A stretch of DNA of 64,000 nt from Bacteroides pyogenes. GTDB taxonomy: Bacteria > Bacteroidota > Bacteroidia > Bacteroidales > Bacteroidaceae. The notes under the pieces were generated by a model. That model was not told the origin of the DNA. It saw nothing but the letters and a program-made list of their open reading frames with translations, and did not search any database. Made by a program: the position numbers and the translations under genes. The DNA is taken from contig NZ_JACIDI010000008.1 in NCBI RefSeq assembly GCF_014196225.1, positions 62,001 to 126,000 on the forward strand, given 5' to 3'. Below, piece after piece: positions 40,220-49,850 of the stretch. Positions within the stretch are counted from its first letter, which is position 1. Every line of letters starts with the position of its first letter.

Positions 40220-40296
40220 AGGGCATATCAAAAAGGAGAAACGAGCCTTAGCCATTTTCATAATAAAGCATTTTTATTATTCTCTTGATATGCCCT
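40220..40296 (-). promoter_or_regulatory. intercistronic stem inside the polysaccharide locus
   Basis: On the minus strand AGGGCATATCAA pairs with TTGATATGCCCT (12 bp), extended by AGAA/TTCT beyond a bulge, and an inner stem ATAATAAA/TTTATTAT lies in the loop. The 3' arm ends 17 bases before the hydrolase ATG and is followed by GTTTTTCT. It could partly terminate transcription or shield the ribosome site, lowering hydrolase output relative to the SusCD genes. Confidence 0.55.
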
Positions 40297-40341
40297 TTAG
40301 TTTATAATTTATTGCTTCTCACACAGGAAACAGATGTAGAA

Positions 40342-41760
40342 TCAGTCTTCTTCCTCTTGTTTTATCGGAAATTCACAAATTACAAATCCGGAATCAGCAC
40401 GAGCACCGAAAATATAGAGCTTCACATCATTTCCCTTTTCATCCTTTTCTATATAATATCCGGTTTGTGCACCGGGCGCCGCATTTCCCGACCCTCCTAA
40501 AATAAAAGAATAATCCGGATTGTGATTGTCTCCTTCATCAAACTTTTTGAAAGCCTCTTCTACGGTATTCCCTTTAGTTATATTGTATACATAAACAGCA
40601 GGAGTTGCCTGGCTTGCTCCTCCCAAACCTGCTGTACAAACAAGCAGATAGCGTTCATTATTGAATGTGAACACTCTCGATGCAATAGCCTCTGCCGCAA
40701 TATTTTCTTTTTTCAGCGTATATTTTATACCGAGAGATTCATCAGTCAATGCAACCGGCTGCCTTACACCGCTCCATACATATTGGCCGGTGTTTTCCAC
40801 TCTGTAAACATTCATAAAGGCAGTAGCACCTGAACTTGAAGGCAAAACGACCGGATCACCAATCGTTTTGTGATTCGTTACAGTCAATCGTAAAACAGAA
40901 GTAGAAGCGTTGTCACCGTAGAAGATAAAGCCATTGCCGTTTTTATCTATATTAATGGAGATATTATCTCCATGCCTCTTCCCCGCTCCGGGTATGTCTT
41001 TCACATTTATATTGGCTATTGTTTCCGGTTTAGATTCCGGCGTCTCCCAATAATATATTTTCAAAGGAGATGCCTGTCCTCCCGACAAAGATGAGATATA
41101 GACACGCCCATTAATCACAGCTCCCGTATTATAAGGGAAAGTTCCTCCACTCACATTCGTCAAATCGAGCATAATCGGTTTTATTTCACCTTTCTTCAAA
41201 TCGGAGACATCAAGGAGATGTGGTCCCGAACCCGCCTTTCTGCTGACAATCAACACATACTTCCCGTCAAATGAGGCACATCTGGTGCTTAAAGATGTGA
41301 AATCAGGATAACGGTGGTCTCCCGAGAAATTATATACAACAGGTTTCGCAAAGTCTGCCCCATATACCGGTATTCTTTTTCTCACCTTAATAAAGTAATC
41401 TTTATAGCGTTTATGATTTATAACACGCAAAATCAAAGTCTTATAAGCAGTCTCCTCATCCATTGAGAAATCGAATACCGACTGTTGCAACTCCGCCCCC
41501 TCAGAAACTTTGGCTTCTACTTTCAAAGCAGAGAAATCAGTTGCAGGATCCAGACGGGGAAAATTCACCATCTTATTTTCTTCATCAACAACCCCTTCTA
41601 CAACTGTATTTCCATCCGCCCCCGCATTCACTATTTTTATTGAAAAAAGATCAGTAGCATAAGGTTCTACCACACTTTTCGGATAGTCGTCGTCGCAAGA
41701 AAGCAAGCAAAGACTTAATGCTACTGTCGCAAATCCTATTTTCTTTATATATTTATACAT
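40342..41760 (-). CDS. surface lipoprotein (DUF4623 / SusE-position)
   Basis: 472 residues with a lipoprotein signal (KIGFATVALSLCLLSCDDDY). The first ~130 residues look like Ig-like beta domains (FSIKIVNAGADGNTVVEGVV). The remainder has repeating beta-propeller-like blocks (DGKYVLIVSRKAGSGPHLLD, NGRVYISSLSGGQASPLKIY, NGNGFIFYGDNASTSVLRLT). Its position after SusC and SusD suggests a surface glycan-binding protein. DUF4623 assignment is from memory of similar proteins and not certain. Followed by a structured intercistronic stem. Confidence 0.75.
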   Translation of the reverse strand: MYKYIKKIGFATVALSLCLLSCDDDYPKSVVEPYATDLFSIKIVNAGADGNTVVEGVVDEENKMVNFPRLDPATDFSALKVEAKVSEGAELQQSVFDFSMDEETAYKTLILRVINHKRYKDYFIKVRKRIPVYGADFAKPVVYNFSGDHRYPDFTSLSTRCASFDGKYVLIVSRKAGSGPHLLDVSDLKKGEIKPIMLDLTNVSGGTFPYNTGAVINGRVYISSLSGGQASPLKIYYWETPESKPETIANINVKDIPGAGKRHGDNISINIDKNGNGFIFYGDNASTSVLRLTVTNHKTIGDPVVLPSSSGATAFMNVYRVENTGQYVWSGVRQPVALTDESLGIKYTLKKENIAAEAIASRVFTFNNERYLLVCTAGLGGASQATPAVYVYNITKGNTVEEAFKKFDEGDNHNPDYSFILGGSGNAAPGAQTGYYIEKDEKGNDVKLYIFGARADSGFVICEFPIKQEEED

Positions 41761-41811
41761 AATATTCTATTTTTATTTTCAATCAATTCAATTACACGAT
41801 GATACTTCGCA

Positions 41812-43677
41812 TTATTCGATTGTGCTTGGCCAACCTTCCGTCTGAGACAAAGTATACCCTTTATTTTTGTAAGTTGTAATTTGGTTCGTTCCAATCGGAG
41901 ACAGATAAGGATTGATATTAGGAACATTCAGGAACGGCAATCTGCCAAGATTCTCAGCAGGATAGAAAAAGCCCTTCATGCCAGCCCCGTTAGTGCCATC
42001 ATAAATAATAAACTTACCGTTTTTATCCATAACCCTAAGCTTACCTTTATTCTCAGGCTTCAACTGATCACTAACTTCTTCTTGAAAATTAACCCATGTA
42101 CCTATCAACAGATCTTCATTTTTATCAGTATCCATATATTCCAACTTCTTCCATCGTCTCAAATCAACGATGCGCGAAAACTCAAAAGCAAACTCCATTC
42201 TTCTTTCACGTCTTATTTCCCAAAGAAGACTCGGAACCGAAGGATCGCGTCGAGGATCGTCCGGTAAAGCATTCAAATCCATCGGAACTGTTTTCCGGAC
42301 ACCTTGGGCAAGAGCTTCCGGAGCCAACGGTCTGTTGCGTATTTTATTGATAGATTTATCTATATCACCTTGCACAATAGCGCCCTCACCTAATGTAGCG
42401 AGCTCTGCCTTTGCTTCAATCCAGTTTAATAAGACTTCTGCGTATCTAAGTACGGGATAACCTGTTACATTTTTTTCTCCTTGAAACTCAGGTGCCGGTG
42501 AACCTCCTGTCTTAATATAGTCTAATGCCGCACGAGGAATAAACTTGGTAACATACAGATAGCAACTTTTAGCCATGTTTGTAGGATTATGATAAAAACT
42601 AGCCTCAAAACGGGAGTCTCTTGTCTTAATCAGATTCTTGAGAGTGAAATCATCCGTATTTCCCAAAGAAGATGTTTGCCAGTCTTTCCCATCAACACAA
42701 ATAAAAGCTTTTATCAAATCAAGATTCGGTCCCACATCAGTAGGTGAATTCATATTACAACCCGATGCTATGGAATGGGTTATACCTTGTGTCGCATCGT
42801 ATTTCCGGTATAATATACAATCTTTATTATTAGTCAAATCCGTAGAACCGAACAAAGATCGAAAATCGGTAACGATGTCATACTTACCACTGTTCATTAC
42901 AAATTGAGCCGCCTTAACAGCCTGTTGAAAGAATTTCTTGGCACGGGCATCGTCATGGTAATAATATTTCTGCCAGCTCGCTTCGAACAAGGCCCATCTG
43001 GCTACAAGAGCAGCAACAACATAACGATTGACATATTGCGCTCCGTCATTCAGCCGTACATTCTCCAATGCATATTCAAAATCATCATGAACAGCATCCA
43101 TCACCTGATTTCTGGGAGTACGTTCTTTATACAATTCGTCCAGGTCAGTATTTTTAATTTCCCGATCATAATAAGGAACATCACCAAAAACATTCACCAG
43201 CCGGGCGTATTCCAAGCCCCTGAAAAAACGACCAACACCCAACCAATGATTATACTCCTCGGCTGTCAATATATTTGGCATTAAATTCGTAATGCGATCA
43301 ATCATAATGTTAGCCTTTCTTATCCAAGCAAAGTTCCAAGTCGGTCCGGTAAACAGACTTTCCCACATCAAAGAAAGCGAAGTACTGCCTTTCGAAGTAG
43401 GTACAGCACGCAAGAACTGCCTTTGCGTAGACATGATAACCGCATCATCATTAAACGTATAGTTTGCATTCGGCGCATATTCCGTCTCACTATATTTCAC
43501 TCCATATCCTACAAAGAAGTAAGAATAAAAGTCATTGGCATATAGACGAACTTTCTCTTCATTCGTCCAATAAGCATCATCTTCCGCAGTCGTTAATGAT
43601 GGACGGTCGAGTACATCATTGCAATTTGTCAATGACAAAGCAACAACAGCTAAAATTAAATATATCTTCAATTTCAT
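41812..43677 (-). CDS. SusD-like surface glycan-binding lipoprotein
   Basis: 621 residues. Signal KLKIYLILAVVALSLTNCND with the acylated Cys in TNC. RagB/SusD features include the four-TPR scaffold (FFRGLEYARLVNVFGDVPYY, RWALFEASWQKYYYHD), and the C-terminal YPVLRYAEVLLNWIEAKAEL with LLWEIRRERRMEFAFEFSR that is nearly invariant in the family. It sits on the outer-membrane surface as a lid over the SusC partner encoded 13 bp upstream. The glycan bound cannot be predicted. Confidence 0.95.
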   Translation of the reverse strand: MKLKIYLILAVVALSLTNCNDVLDRPSLTTAEDDAYWTNEEKVRLYANDFYSYFFVGYGVKYSETEYAPNANYTFNDDAVIMSTQRQFLRAVPTSKGSTSLSLMWESLFTGPTWNFAWIRKANIMIDRITNLMPNILTAEEYNHWLGVGRFFRGLEYARLVNVFGDVPYYDREIKNTDLDELYKERTPRNQVMDAVHDDFEYALENVRLNDGAQYVNRYVVAALVARWALFEASWQKYYYHDDARAKKFFQQAVKAAQFVMNSGKYDIVTDFRSLFGSTDLTNNKDCILYRKYDATQGITHSIASGCNMNSPTDVGPNLDLIKAFICVDGKDWQTSSLGNTDDFTLKNLIKTRDSRFEASFYHNPTNMAKSCYLYVTKFIPRAALDYIKTGGSPAPEFQGEKNVTGYPVLRYAEVLLNWIEAKAELATLGEGAIVQGDIDKSINKIRNRPLAPEALAQGVRKTVPMDLNALPDDPRRDPSVPSLLWEIRRERRMEFAFEFSRIVDLRRWKKLEYMDTDKNEDLLIGTWVNFQEEVSDQLKPENKGKLRVMDKNGKFIIYDGTNGAGMKGFFYPAENLGRLPFLNVPNINPYLSPIGTNQITTYKNKGYTLSQTEGWPSTIE

Positions 43678-43690
43678 AAGTATTCTGTTT

Positions 43691-46600
43691 TTAGAAAGTT
43701 AATTGAGCTCCGAATGAAAGAGTCTTAAACATAGGTGTACCGGTACCCGTCCGCTCGCGATTATAATTCTGTTTTGTTGTAAACATGGAATATCCGGATA
43801 TAGCTTCGGGATCAATAGGTAATCCCCTTAGATGATCAATGGTAAAGAAGTTCTCCAATGACATATATATCCGGGCTTTGGTAAGATAAATCTTAGATAA
43901 CAGATTAGTAGGAACGGAATAGCCTAAGGTTATGTTTTTTATTCTCAGATATGCCATATTTAATAGATACTTACTTTGACGTTGCATTCCGAATCCGGTA
44001 TTACTTGTTCCCAAATTCCATGCTCTGGGATAGAAGGCATTTGTATTCTCCTCTGTCCAATAATCGGTTGTAAACGTTTTAGGCAAAGCGCCTTCTTTGG
44101 AATCATATCCCGGAATAGCCAGCTGTCCGCTACCCCAGATTTTACGTTTACCTATGCCTTGACAGAAAATGGAAAAATCGAATCCTTTGTAATCGGCCCC
44201 TAATCTAAAACTATACTCATAGCGCGGAGTAGAATTACCAATAACCTTTTGGTCACCCGGATCTCCATTTGTACCCGAACCGGGAGTAATGTAACCATCT
44301 CCATCCAAGTCTACAAATTTCACATCACCGGGAGCAAAAATCAGCTTATCCCCATTCTCATAATGTACCTGATACACAGGATAAGGCGAGGTCTGTTTAT
44401 GAGTGACTCGTGCCGTACCTTTATAGATCACAAGTATTTTTTCAATTTTTCCATCAGGGCCATACACAAAATCCTCTTTTTGAAACAATCTGTCTGTAAC
44501 ATATCCGTAAATATCTCCAAAGCGCCTTCCCGTAGAATATTCATTGCTAAGTTCACGGTCTTCCCACGGAGTCAGATAATCTGCTCCCCTGGTTATTTTA
44601 GTAGTTGCATCAGAAAAAGATGCCATCGCATTTATTCCTAAGCCATTCGCAAAACGATGGTTGAAGTCCACAGTCAACTCCCAACCTTTCGTTCTCAGGC
44701 TTCCATAGTTACCCCTCGGGGCACCGGCTCCTAAAGTAACCGGCAGACTCTCGCCCGAAATGATCATGTTTTTCGTATCCCGCTGATACCAATCGAAAGT
44801 TACTCCCAACTGATTATTCAGGAATCTGAGATCGGTTCCGAAGTCAAGTGTCTCTATCCGTTGCCAACTAATGTTGCTGTCAATCAACGACGGTGTTCCA
44901 AACACCGGAAATTTATTATTCGAACCGCCTAACCAAGTCGATTCGCTGCTTGACAAAACAGATTTATAAAGCGTGTTCGGAACCGTCTGATCACCAATGC
45001 TACCCCACGAAGCCCTCAGTTTACCGAAACTTAATATCCTGTCCATGGATTTCATAAACGGTTCATTGGTAAAGGCCCATCCCCAAGAGAAAGAAGGGAA
45101 CCATCTCCAACGCAAATGTTTAGGAAATTTGGAAGAACCGTCTCTACGTAAGTTTGCCTCTACAAAATACCGATCCTCAAAAGCATAGTTAATTCGCCCG
45201 AAAAAGCCCAATTGAGCTTCCCAATTCCTATTACCTTCTATAAATTGCTCTCCGGATGCTAAAGGGAACTGAGGATTCTCTAAATCTATCAAATTCGTTT
45301 TTTTACCCGTATGCGAACTCCACTGACTTGTCACCCTATTCATACCAAGCATAAATTTAAAATGATGCAAATGTTCTTTACCCAGCTGAAGTTGATAAGT
45401 GGTATAAGCATTAAAAGTATTGTTGTCTTCAGCTCTGTTATAATTTTGAACAGCACTGATTGTATTGTTGGAATAATACTTCTGCACCGGAAAACGATAA
45501 GCCGGCATTCCACCCGTATCGACAATTTCACCCAATTCGTTGACATACACCTGACTTCCGTTCTCAATCCAGGGAACAGGAGAATACCATGTCTGTCCGG
45601 CATTGTATTGCATAATCGAAGAGTTTTTATCAGTGGTTTGCCTATCGTATGTATAGTCAAACTTCACATCCCAGTTTTTCGTAATATTTACAGTAAATCC
45701 TAAACTTACATTATAATACTTGTTTTGCAGATTATCCGTATTCGAAGCTCCCATCTCATAGGCCGCCTCTCTTAACGGATTGCCGTTTTCTTTTACCCCG
45801 ATGGGCATAAGCGGGCTCCAGCGATACAGATACAGCCAAGGGTCGGCACTTGTAGTTCCTACTCCCGGATATCTTTTATTACGATCCGAATAGATAGAGC
45901 TTCCGCGTATGGTCAGATATTTGTTGATTTCGGAAGTCAGGTTGATAGAAGCGTTATATCGTTTGAAGTCGTCGTGTTTGGCCGTTCTCGACATACCGCT
46001 TTGATCCAAATAACCCAATCCTATATTATAGTAAGTATTTCCTGTCTTACCATTTACAGACAGATTGTGTTTCATCGTCGGCGTCCAATTATTGATCATG
46101 GCTTTGGCGCCATCGTATACTCTATACCCGTACTTGTTTGTTCCGTCGAATATCCAATCCCGTCCGTACAATACCGGATCATTGTACTTCACCTTTCCAC
46201 CGTAAAGCTCTTGCCACTCAATAACTTTCTTCAAACTTTCACGACTGATTCTCCAAAAGCCACCGGCAGGCATCGGGGCTCCTCTGTTTTCCTGTGCATC
46301 CAATGTGTATTTTAAGGCTTCAACACCTCCCAAATCTATTTTTCTGGCGGGATCTTGCCATGAAAAGTTATTGGAATAGGTGATTTCGAACTTATCGTTT
46401 CTCGCTCCCGATTTTGTTGTAATAAGCACTACTCCGAAAGCTGCTTTCGAGCCATAGATGGAAGATGACGAAGCATCTTTCAGAATGGAGATAGACTGAA
46501 CGTCATCCGGATTCACCATCTGAATGCTTGGTATCTCTACATTATCCAAAAGAATAAGAGGCTTATTGTTTCCGGAGATAGAACCTATCTGTCCGCGAAT

Positions 46601-47170
46601 TTTAATTAAAGGATCCGAACCTATTTCACCCGTCGGAACCGTAACGTTTACTCCGGCCACCGCACCTTGAAGTCCACGGCCGATATCTGCAATAGGGCGG
46701 CTCTCTAACGCCTTATTCACATCGACAGTCGCTACCGCTCCTGTCAGACTCCCTTTTTTCTGTGTACCGTATCCCACAACTACAACCTCGTCAAGCAATT
46801 CCGTATCTTCTCTCAGAACAATCTTCATTGTCTTGGTTGCTTTTATTTCTAATGTCTTATAACCTACATAAGAGATTTGTAATACGGCTCCCGCTTTCAC
46901 ATTTAAGGTAAACTTACCGTTGAAGTCGGTTATCGTGCCATTAGTCGTTCCTTTTTCAATAACACTGGCACCAATGATAGGCTCGCCATTAGCATCCGTA
47001 ACCAAACCTGTTGCAGTTTGCGTCTGCATCTGCTCCGCTACACCAAGAGAGCTGTCGGAAGCAGCCCGGACAGCTACCGCATTGCCACAAATAAGAAACA
47101 AAGCAGTAATGGTTGCTGTCACCAAGAATTTGCAATGTCTAAATTCCCGTTTTTCGTGATTTTCATTCAT
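43691..47170 (-). CDS. SusC-like TonB-dependent outer-membrane transporter
   Basis: 1159 residues. A signal peptide (KFLVTATITALFLICGNAVA) is followed by a CarboxypepD_reg-like beta domain (GLVTDANGEPIIGASVIEKG), the TonB-box region DEVVVVGYGTQKKGSLTGAV, a plug domain (DVQSISILKDASSSSIYGSK, AAFGVVLITTKSG) and a 22-strand barrel ending in a terminal aromatic (LSFGAQLTF). It imports oligosaccharides with the SusD-like lid. No STN domain is present before the carboxypeptidase-like domain, so a sigma/anti-sigma signalling role is not indicated. No HTCS, SusR or ECF regulator lies in the window next to it. Confidence 0.96.
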   Translation of the reverse strand: MNENHEKREFRHCKFLVTATITALFLICGNAVAVRAASDSSLGVAEQMQTQTATGLVTDANGEPIIGASVIEKGTTNGTITDFNGKFTLNVKAGAVLQISYVGYKTLEIKATKTMKIVLREDTELLDEVVVVGYGTQKKGSLTGAVATVDVNKALESRPIADIGRGLQGAVAGVNVTVPTGEIGSDPLIKIRGQIGSISGNNKPLILLDNVEIPSIQMVNPDDVQSISILKDASSSSIYGSKAAFGVVLITTKSGARNDKFEITYSNNFSWQDPARKIDLGGVEALKYTLDAQENRGAPMPAGGFWRISRESLKKVIEWQELYGGKVKYNDPVLYGRDWIFDGTNKYGYRVYDGAKAMINNWTPTMKHNLSVNGKTGNTYYNIGLGYLDQSGMSRTAKHDDFKRYNASINLTSEINKYLTIRGSSIYSDRNKRYPGVGTTSADPWLYLYRWSPLMPIGVKENGNPLREAAYEMGASNTDNLQNKYYNVSLGFTVNITKNWDVKFDYTYDRQTTDKNSSIMQYNAGQTWYSPVPWIENGSQVYVNELGEIVDTGGMPAYRFPVQKYYSNNTISAVQNYNRAEDNNTFNAYTTYQLQLGKEHLHHFKFMLGMNRVTSQWSSHTGKKTNLIDLENPQFPLASGEQFIEGNRNWEAQLGFFGRINYAFEDRYFVEANLRRDGSSKFPKHLRWRWFPSFSWGWAFTNEPFMKSMDRILSFGKLRASWGSIGDQTVPNTLYKSVLSSSESTWLGGSNNKFPVFGTPSLIDSNISWQRIETLDFGTDLRFLNNQLGVTFDWYQRDTKNMIISGESLPVTLGAGAPRGNYGSLRTKGWELTVDFNHRFANGLGINAMASFSDATTKITRGADYLTPWEDRELSNEYSTGRRFGDIYGYVTDRLFQKEDFVYGPDGKIEKILVIYKGTARVTHKQTSPYPVYQVHYENGDKLIFAPGDVKFVDLDGDGYITPGSGTNGDPGDQKVIGNSTPRYEYSFRLGADYKGFDFSIFCQGIGKRKIWGSGQLAIPGYDSKEGALPKTFTTDYWTEENTNAFYPRAWNLGTSNTGFGMQRQSKYLLNMAYLRIKNITLGYSVPTNLLSKIYLTKARIYMSLENFFTIDHLRGLPIDPEAISGYSMFTTKQNYNRERTGTGTPMFKTLSFGAQLTF

Positions 47171-47474
47171 AAAAGATGGTTCATTTCAATGTTAAAAAAT
47201 AATCTGTTCAGTATGTTTTAAAGAAAAGTTCAGGTACATGGAAGTGAAAAGAGAAATTCCATGATCAGTAAGCGTAACAGTATTCCATAGGCAATATATG
47301 TATTAAATATTAAAGTTAAAAAAGACAAGGAAAGTATCTTTCATTTTTCTCTCTAACAAAGATAATCATATATTTGCCATCAAGAACATTTATTTGTATT
47401 TTTTTGTATTTAAATCTATTAATTCACAAAAATAACACTCTTTATGGAGTATATCTCCATACGAAACAAAATAT
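47171..47474. other. 304-bp spacer upstream of the SusC gene
   Basis: TATCTTTG on the minus strand at 47357-47364 is a plausible -7 box, giving a ~180-base leader for susC; TTG lies 16 bp further up (47381-47383), short of the usual spacing. No ORF or repeat was recognised. Confidence 0.4.
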
Positions 47475-48188
47475 TTATTGTGAACCGGATGAATTCACCC
47501 CCAATCCAAACAATGCAAAATCGCCCAAACACGGATCATCGGGAAAGACTTCCATCAAGGCATCGGTTATTCTGCGGGCATTCTTCAGAGAGAACGTTTC
47601 CGTATCCGTCAACTTCAACAGATAAGCAACCCGACATACGTGGGTATCTAAAGGCACAATCAGATCCCTGCAATCGAAGCTGCTCCAGATACCGAAGTCA
47701 ACTTCAGAGTTCCGACGTATCATCCAACGCAAAAACATATTCAGCTTCTTTTGGGGACTGCGTGCCGAGACTTCAAGAAATGCACATAATTTCTCCATAG
47801 GTATGCCCGGATATATTTGCAACGCATCCTCCAAACTGCCAAAACGGGAATAAGCATCATACAGGCGCTGAAAATAACCGCGAAAGCGGGCATAAGAAAG
47901 CATGCGGTAGAAACTGTTCGCGGCGCCGGAGGGGAAATCGCTCTCCCATCTACGGGAAAGCACGTACCGATAGGGCGATTCTCCCATCAGCCGGTGCAAC
48001 TCTCCGGCTTTTTTCACAATCTGCTTCCGGTTTCCGAAGCTCATGATGGCGGTGAGCAAACCGCTGATTTCTATATCTTGCTTCAGCGAAAAGCGATGGG
48101 GAAACTGCACCGGATCGTCACAGATAAAGTCGGCGCAATGGTAAGCCGACGCACAAGCGATCAACATATTCTTTATTTCTTCCGTCAT
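47475..48188 (-). CDS. TIGR02757 family protein
   Basis: 237 residues. Seen: DPVQFPHRFSLKQDIEISGL, then MSFGNRKQIVKKAGELHRLM, a run LCAFLEVSARSPQKKLNMFL, RWMIRRN, LIVPLDTHVCRVAYLLKL and CLGDFALFGLG near the C-terminus. The HxxR-type helices and the G-D near the end recall HhH/DNA-glycosylase-like folds, but the biochemical role of the family is not established. Single gene, divergent from the SDR gene 204 bp away. Confidence 0.8.
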   Translation of the reverse strand: MTEEIKNMLIACASAYHCADFICDDPVQFPHRFSLKQDIEISGLLTAIMSFGNRKQIVKKAGELHRLMGESPYRYVLSRRWESDFPSGAANSFYRMLSYARFRGYFQRLYDAYSRFGSLEDALQIYPGIPMEKLCAFLEVSARSPQKKLNMFLRWMIRRNSEVDFGIWSSFDCRDLIVPLDTHVCRVAYLLKLTDTETFSLKNARRITDALMEVFPDDPCLGDFALFGLGVNSSGSQ

Positions 48189-48392
48189 TTTTCGGGTTTA
48201 CTTGTTTCTATAACATCTTGCGACCACAAAAATACAAAATCGCCGGCAGATTAACATGAAAGAGGCTCTGCATTGCCGGCATTCCCAAAGAAAAAACCGA
48301 TGTAGATTCCCGCCGCCAAAGTTTTACGGGACAACAATTATTGCCTACCTTTGCCTCAGGATGAAGCAAATCTAACCCAAAGCAGAAGAAAT

Positions 48393-49256
48393 ATGGCGGA
48401 TAATTACATCGAAAAGCAATACGAACAGTACGAAGCAAGGAAAGCGGCTTGGAAACAATCACAGAAGTACAGGAAAAAAACGCGACCGACATCTCCGTCG
48501 CCTCAGACAGAGGGTGGAACCCGTGAAAGAAGAGTATTCGTGACGGGAGGAGCATCCGGAATAGGAAAAGCGATTGTAGAAACCTTTTGCAAGGAAGGAT
48601 TCAGGGTTGCCTTTTGCGACCTCGATGAAAAGGCGGGGAAGGAAACGGCGCAGGGAACGGGAGCGGCATTCTATCCCGCAGACGTAGGCAACCAAACGGC
48701 TCTCGAAGAATGTATGCAACAAATATTCAATGAATGGGGCGATATAGACATCCTCATCAATAATGCCGGCGTCAGCCGCTTCTCACCCATCACGGAGACG
48801 AGCGTAGAGGATTTCGACCGGATTCTCTCCGTCAACCTGCGACCCGCATTCATCACTTCGCGATTGCTGGCCATCCACCGCCATGCCCTGCAAACGCCCA
48901 ACCCATACGGAAGAATCATCAACATCAACTCCACGCGTTATCTGATGAGCGAACCGGGCAGCGAGGGTTATGCCGCATCCAAAGGAGGCATCTATTCGCT
49001 CACTCATGCGCTGGCATTGTCGCTTGCCGAATGGCATATTACGGTAAACTCCATAGCGCCGGGATGGATACAGAACGAGAAGTACGAACTGCTGCGCGCG
49101 GAAGACCACCTCCAACATCCGTCGGGAAGAGTAGGCAAACCCGAAGACATTGCCCGCATGTGCCTGTTTCTTTGCCGGGAAGAGAACGATTTCATCAATG
49201 GAGAAAACATTACGATTGACGGAGGCATGACGAAGAAGATGATTTATAGGGAGTGA
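48393..49256 (+). CDS. short-chain dehydrogenase/reductase (SDR)
   Basis: 287 residues from ATG 48393; an upstream in-frame start at 48351 is poorly placed. It begins with a ~45-residue basic coiled extension (YIEKQYEQYEARKAAWKQSQ) before the Rossmann fold, uncommon for classical SDRs. Then come VFVTGGASGIGKAI, the NNAG motif in LINNAGVSR, the catalytic Ser in IININSTRYL, and Tyr-Lys in EGYAASKGG. NAD(P)-dependent oxidoreductase; Asp in CDLDEKAG at the end of strand 2 suggests NAD rather than NADP. Substrate unknown. The stop is followed by a minus-strand small-RNA candidate. Confidence 0.9.
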   Translation: MADNYIEKQYEQYEARKAAWKQSQKYRKKTRPTSPSPQTEGGTRERRVFVTGGASGIGKAIVETFCKEGFRVAFCDLDEKAGKETAQGTGAAFYPADVGNQTALEECMQQIFNEWGDIDILINNAGVSRFSPITETSVEDFDRILSVNLRPAFITSRLLAIHRHALQTPNPYGRIININSTRYLMSEPGSEGYAASKGGIYSLTHALALSLAEWHITVNSIAPGWIQNEKYELLRAEDHLQHPSGRVGKPEDIARMCLFLCREENDFINGENITIDGGMTKKMIYRE

Positions 49257-49269
49257 AACATGCGAACAT

Positions 49270-49335
49270 AAAAAAAAGGCTATCTATCCCAGACAGCCAA
49301 TCTTTGTTAACCTTAAATCTAATACTATGAAAAAC
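49270..49335 (-). ncRNA. candidate small RNA of ~65 nt
   Basis: A strong minus-strand promoter (next entry) would start a transcript near 49334. The RNA begins around CACTGTGTTTTTCATAG and ends at a stem GGCTGTCT/AGATAGCC followed by eight T (minus strand), about 65 bases later. No start codon with a real ORF lies in it. It is antisense-oriented to nothing annotated but converges on the SDR gene, ending 13 bp from its stop. No Rfam family recognised. Confidence 0.5.
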
Positions 49336-49340
49336 ACAGT

Positions 49341-49372
49341 GCAAAGATACGGACTTTCCGCTTATCTCCAAA
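49341..49372 (-). promoter_or_regulatory. promoter of the small-RNA candidate
   Basis: On the minus strand TTTG (49369-49372), 19-bp spacer, TATCTTTGC (49341-49349): same geometry as the leu promoter. No protein gene lies downstream on this strand before the terminator. Confidence 0.65.
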
Positions 49373-49466
49373 TTTGCCGCCGCAAACGAAATATATTATA
49401 ACACCATTTAATATCGAGGTCCATAAGTTAACATTTCGACTGGCGGGCTACACTCCGGATTGGGTT

Positions 49467-49553
49467 CATACATCAGTGGGGAACAATCATGAAACACCCT
49501 CAGTCAGCATCTATTCCCTGCATTGGCTTTCCATACATCAGCGGGAAACAATC
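49467..49553. repeat. 65-bp-spaced duplicate (about 3 x 22)
   Basis: CATACATCAG(C/T)GGG(A/G)AACAATC occurs at 49467 and 49532, 65 bp apart. It starts a run of arrays that fills the spacer up to panD. Confidence 0.6.
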
Positions 49554-49644
49554 CCGCACTCGGGAGCTGCTGTCATTGCCCGTTTTTTTTCGGAATACGG
49601 CTCTTCACGGAAAAGAAACAGGTAATTTAGACGGAACGTCAATC

Positions 49645-49830
49645 GAAGACGCTAAGCTCAAGCATCAACCTCATATCATACAGAACAACCGGAGTCAATA
49701 CCGCTACAAAACAGACGAAAGAAGACCAACCGAAGACGCTAAAGCTCAAGCGCCAACCTATATAATACAGATCAGCTGGAGCCAATCCCGCTACAAAACA
49801 GACGAAAGAAGGGTAGCCGAAACCATCAGG
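49645..49830. repeat. 87-bp tandem repeat, 2 copies
   Basis: GAAGACGCTAA starts at 49645 and 49732, and CCGCTACAAAACAGACGAAA at 49701 and 49788, both 87 bp apart. The length is close to the 88-bp unit at 19081 although the sequence is unrelated. Confidence 0.8.
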
Positions 49831-49850
49831 CTATATAGTTCGCTTTGTTT

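Noticed and set aside
47171..47474. Invertible promoter (phase variation) upstream of the SusC gene
   Set aside because: No paired inverted repeats flanking the promoter and no recombinase gene nearby were seen.
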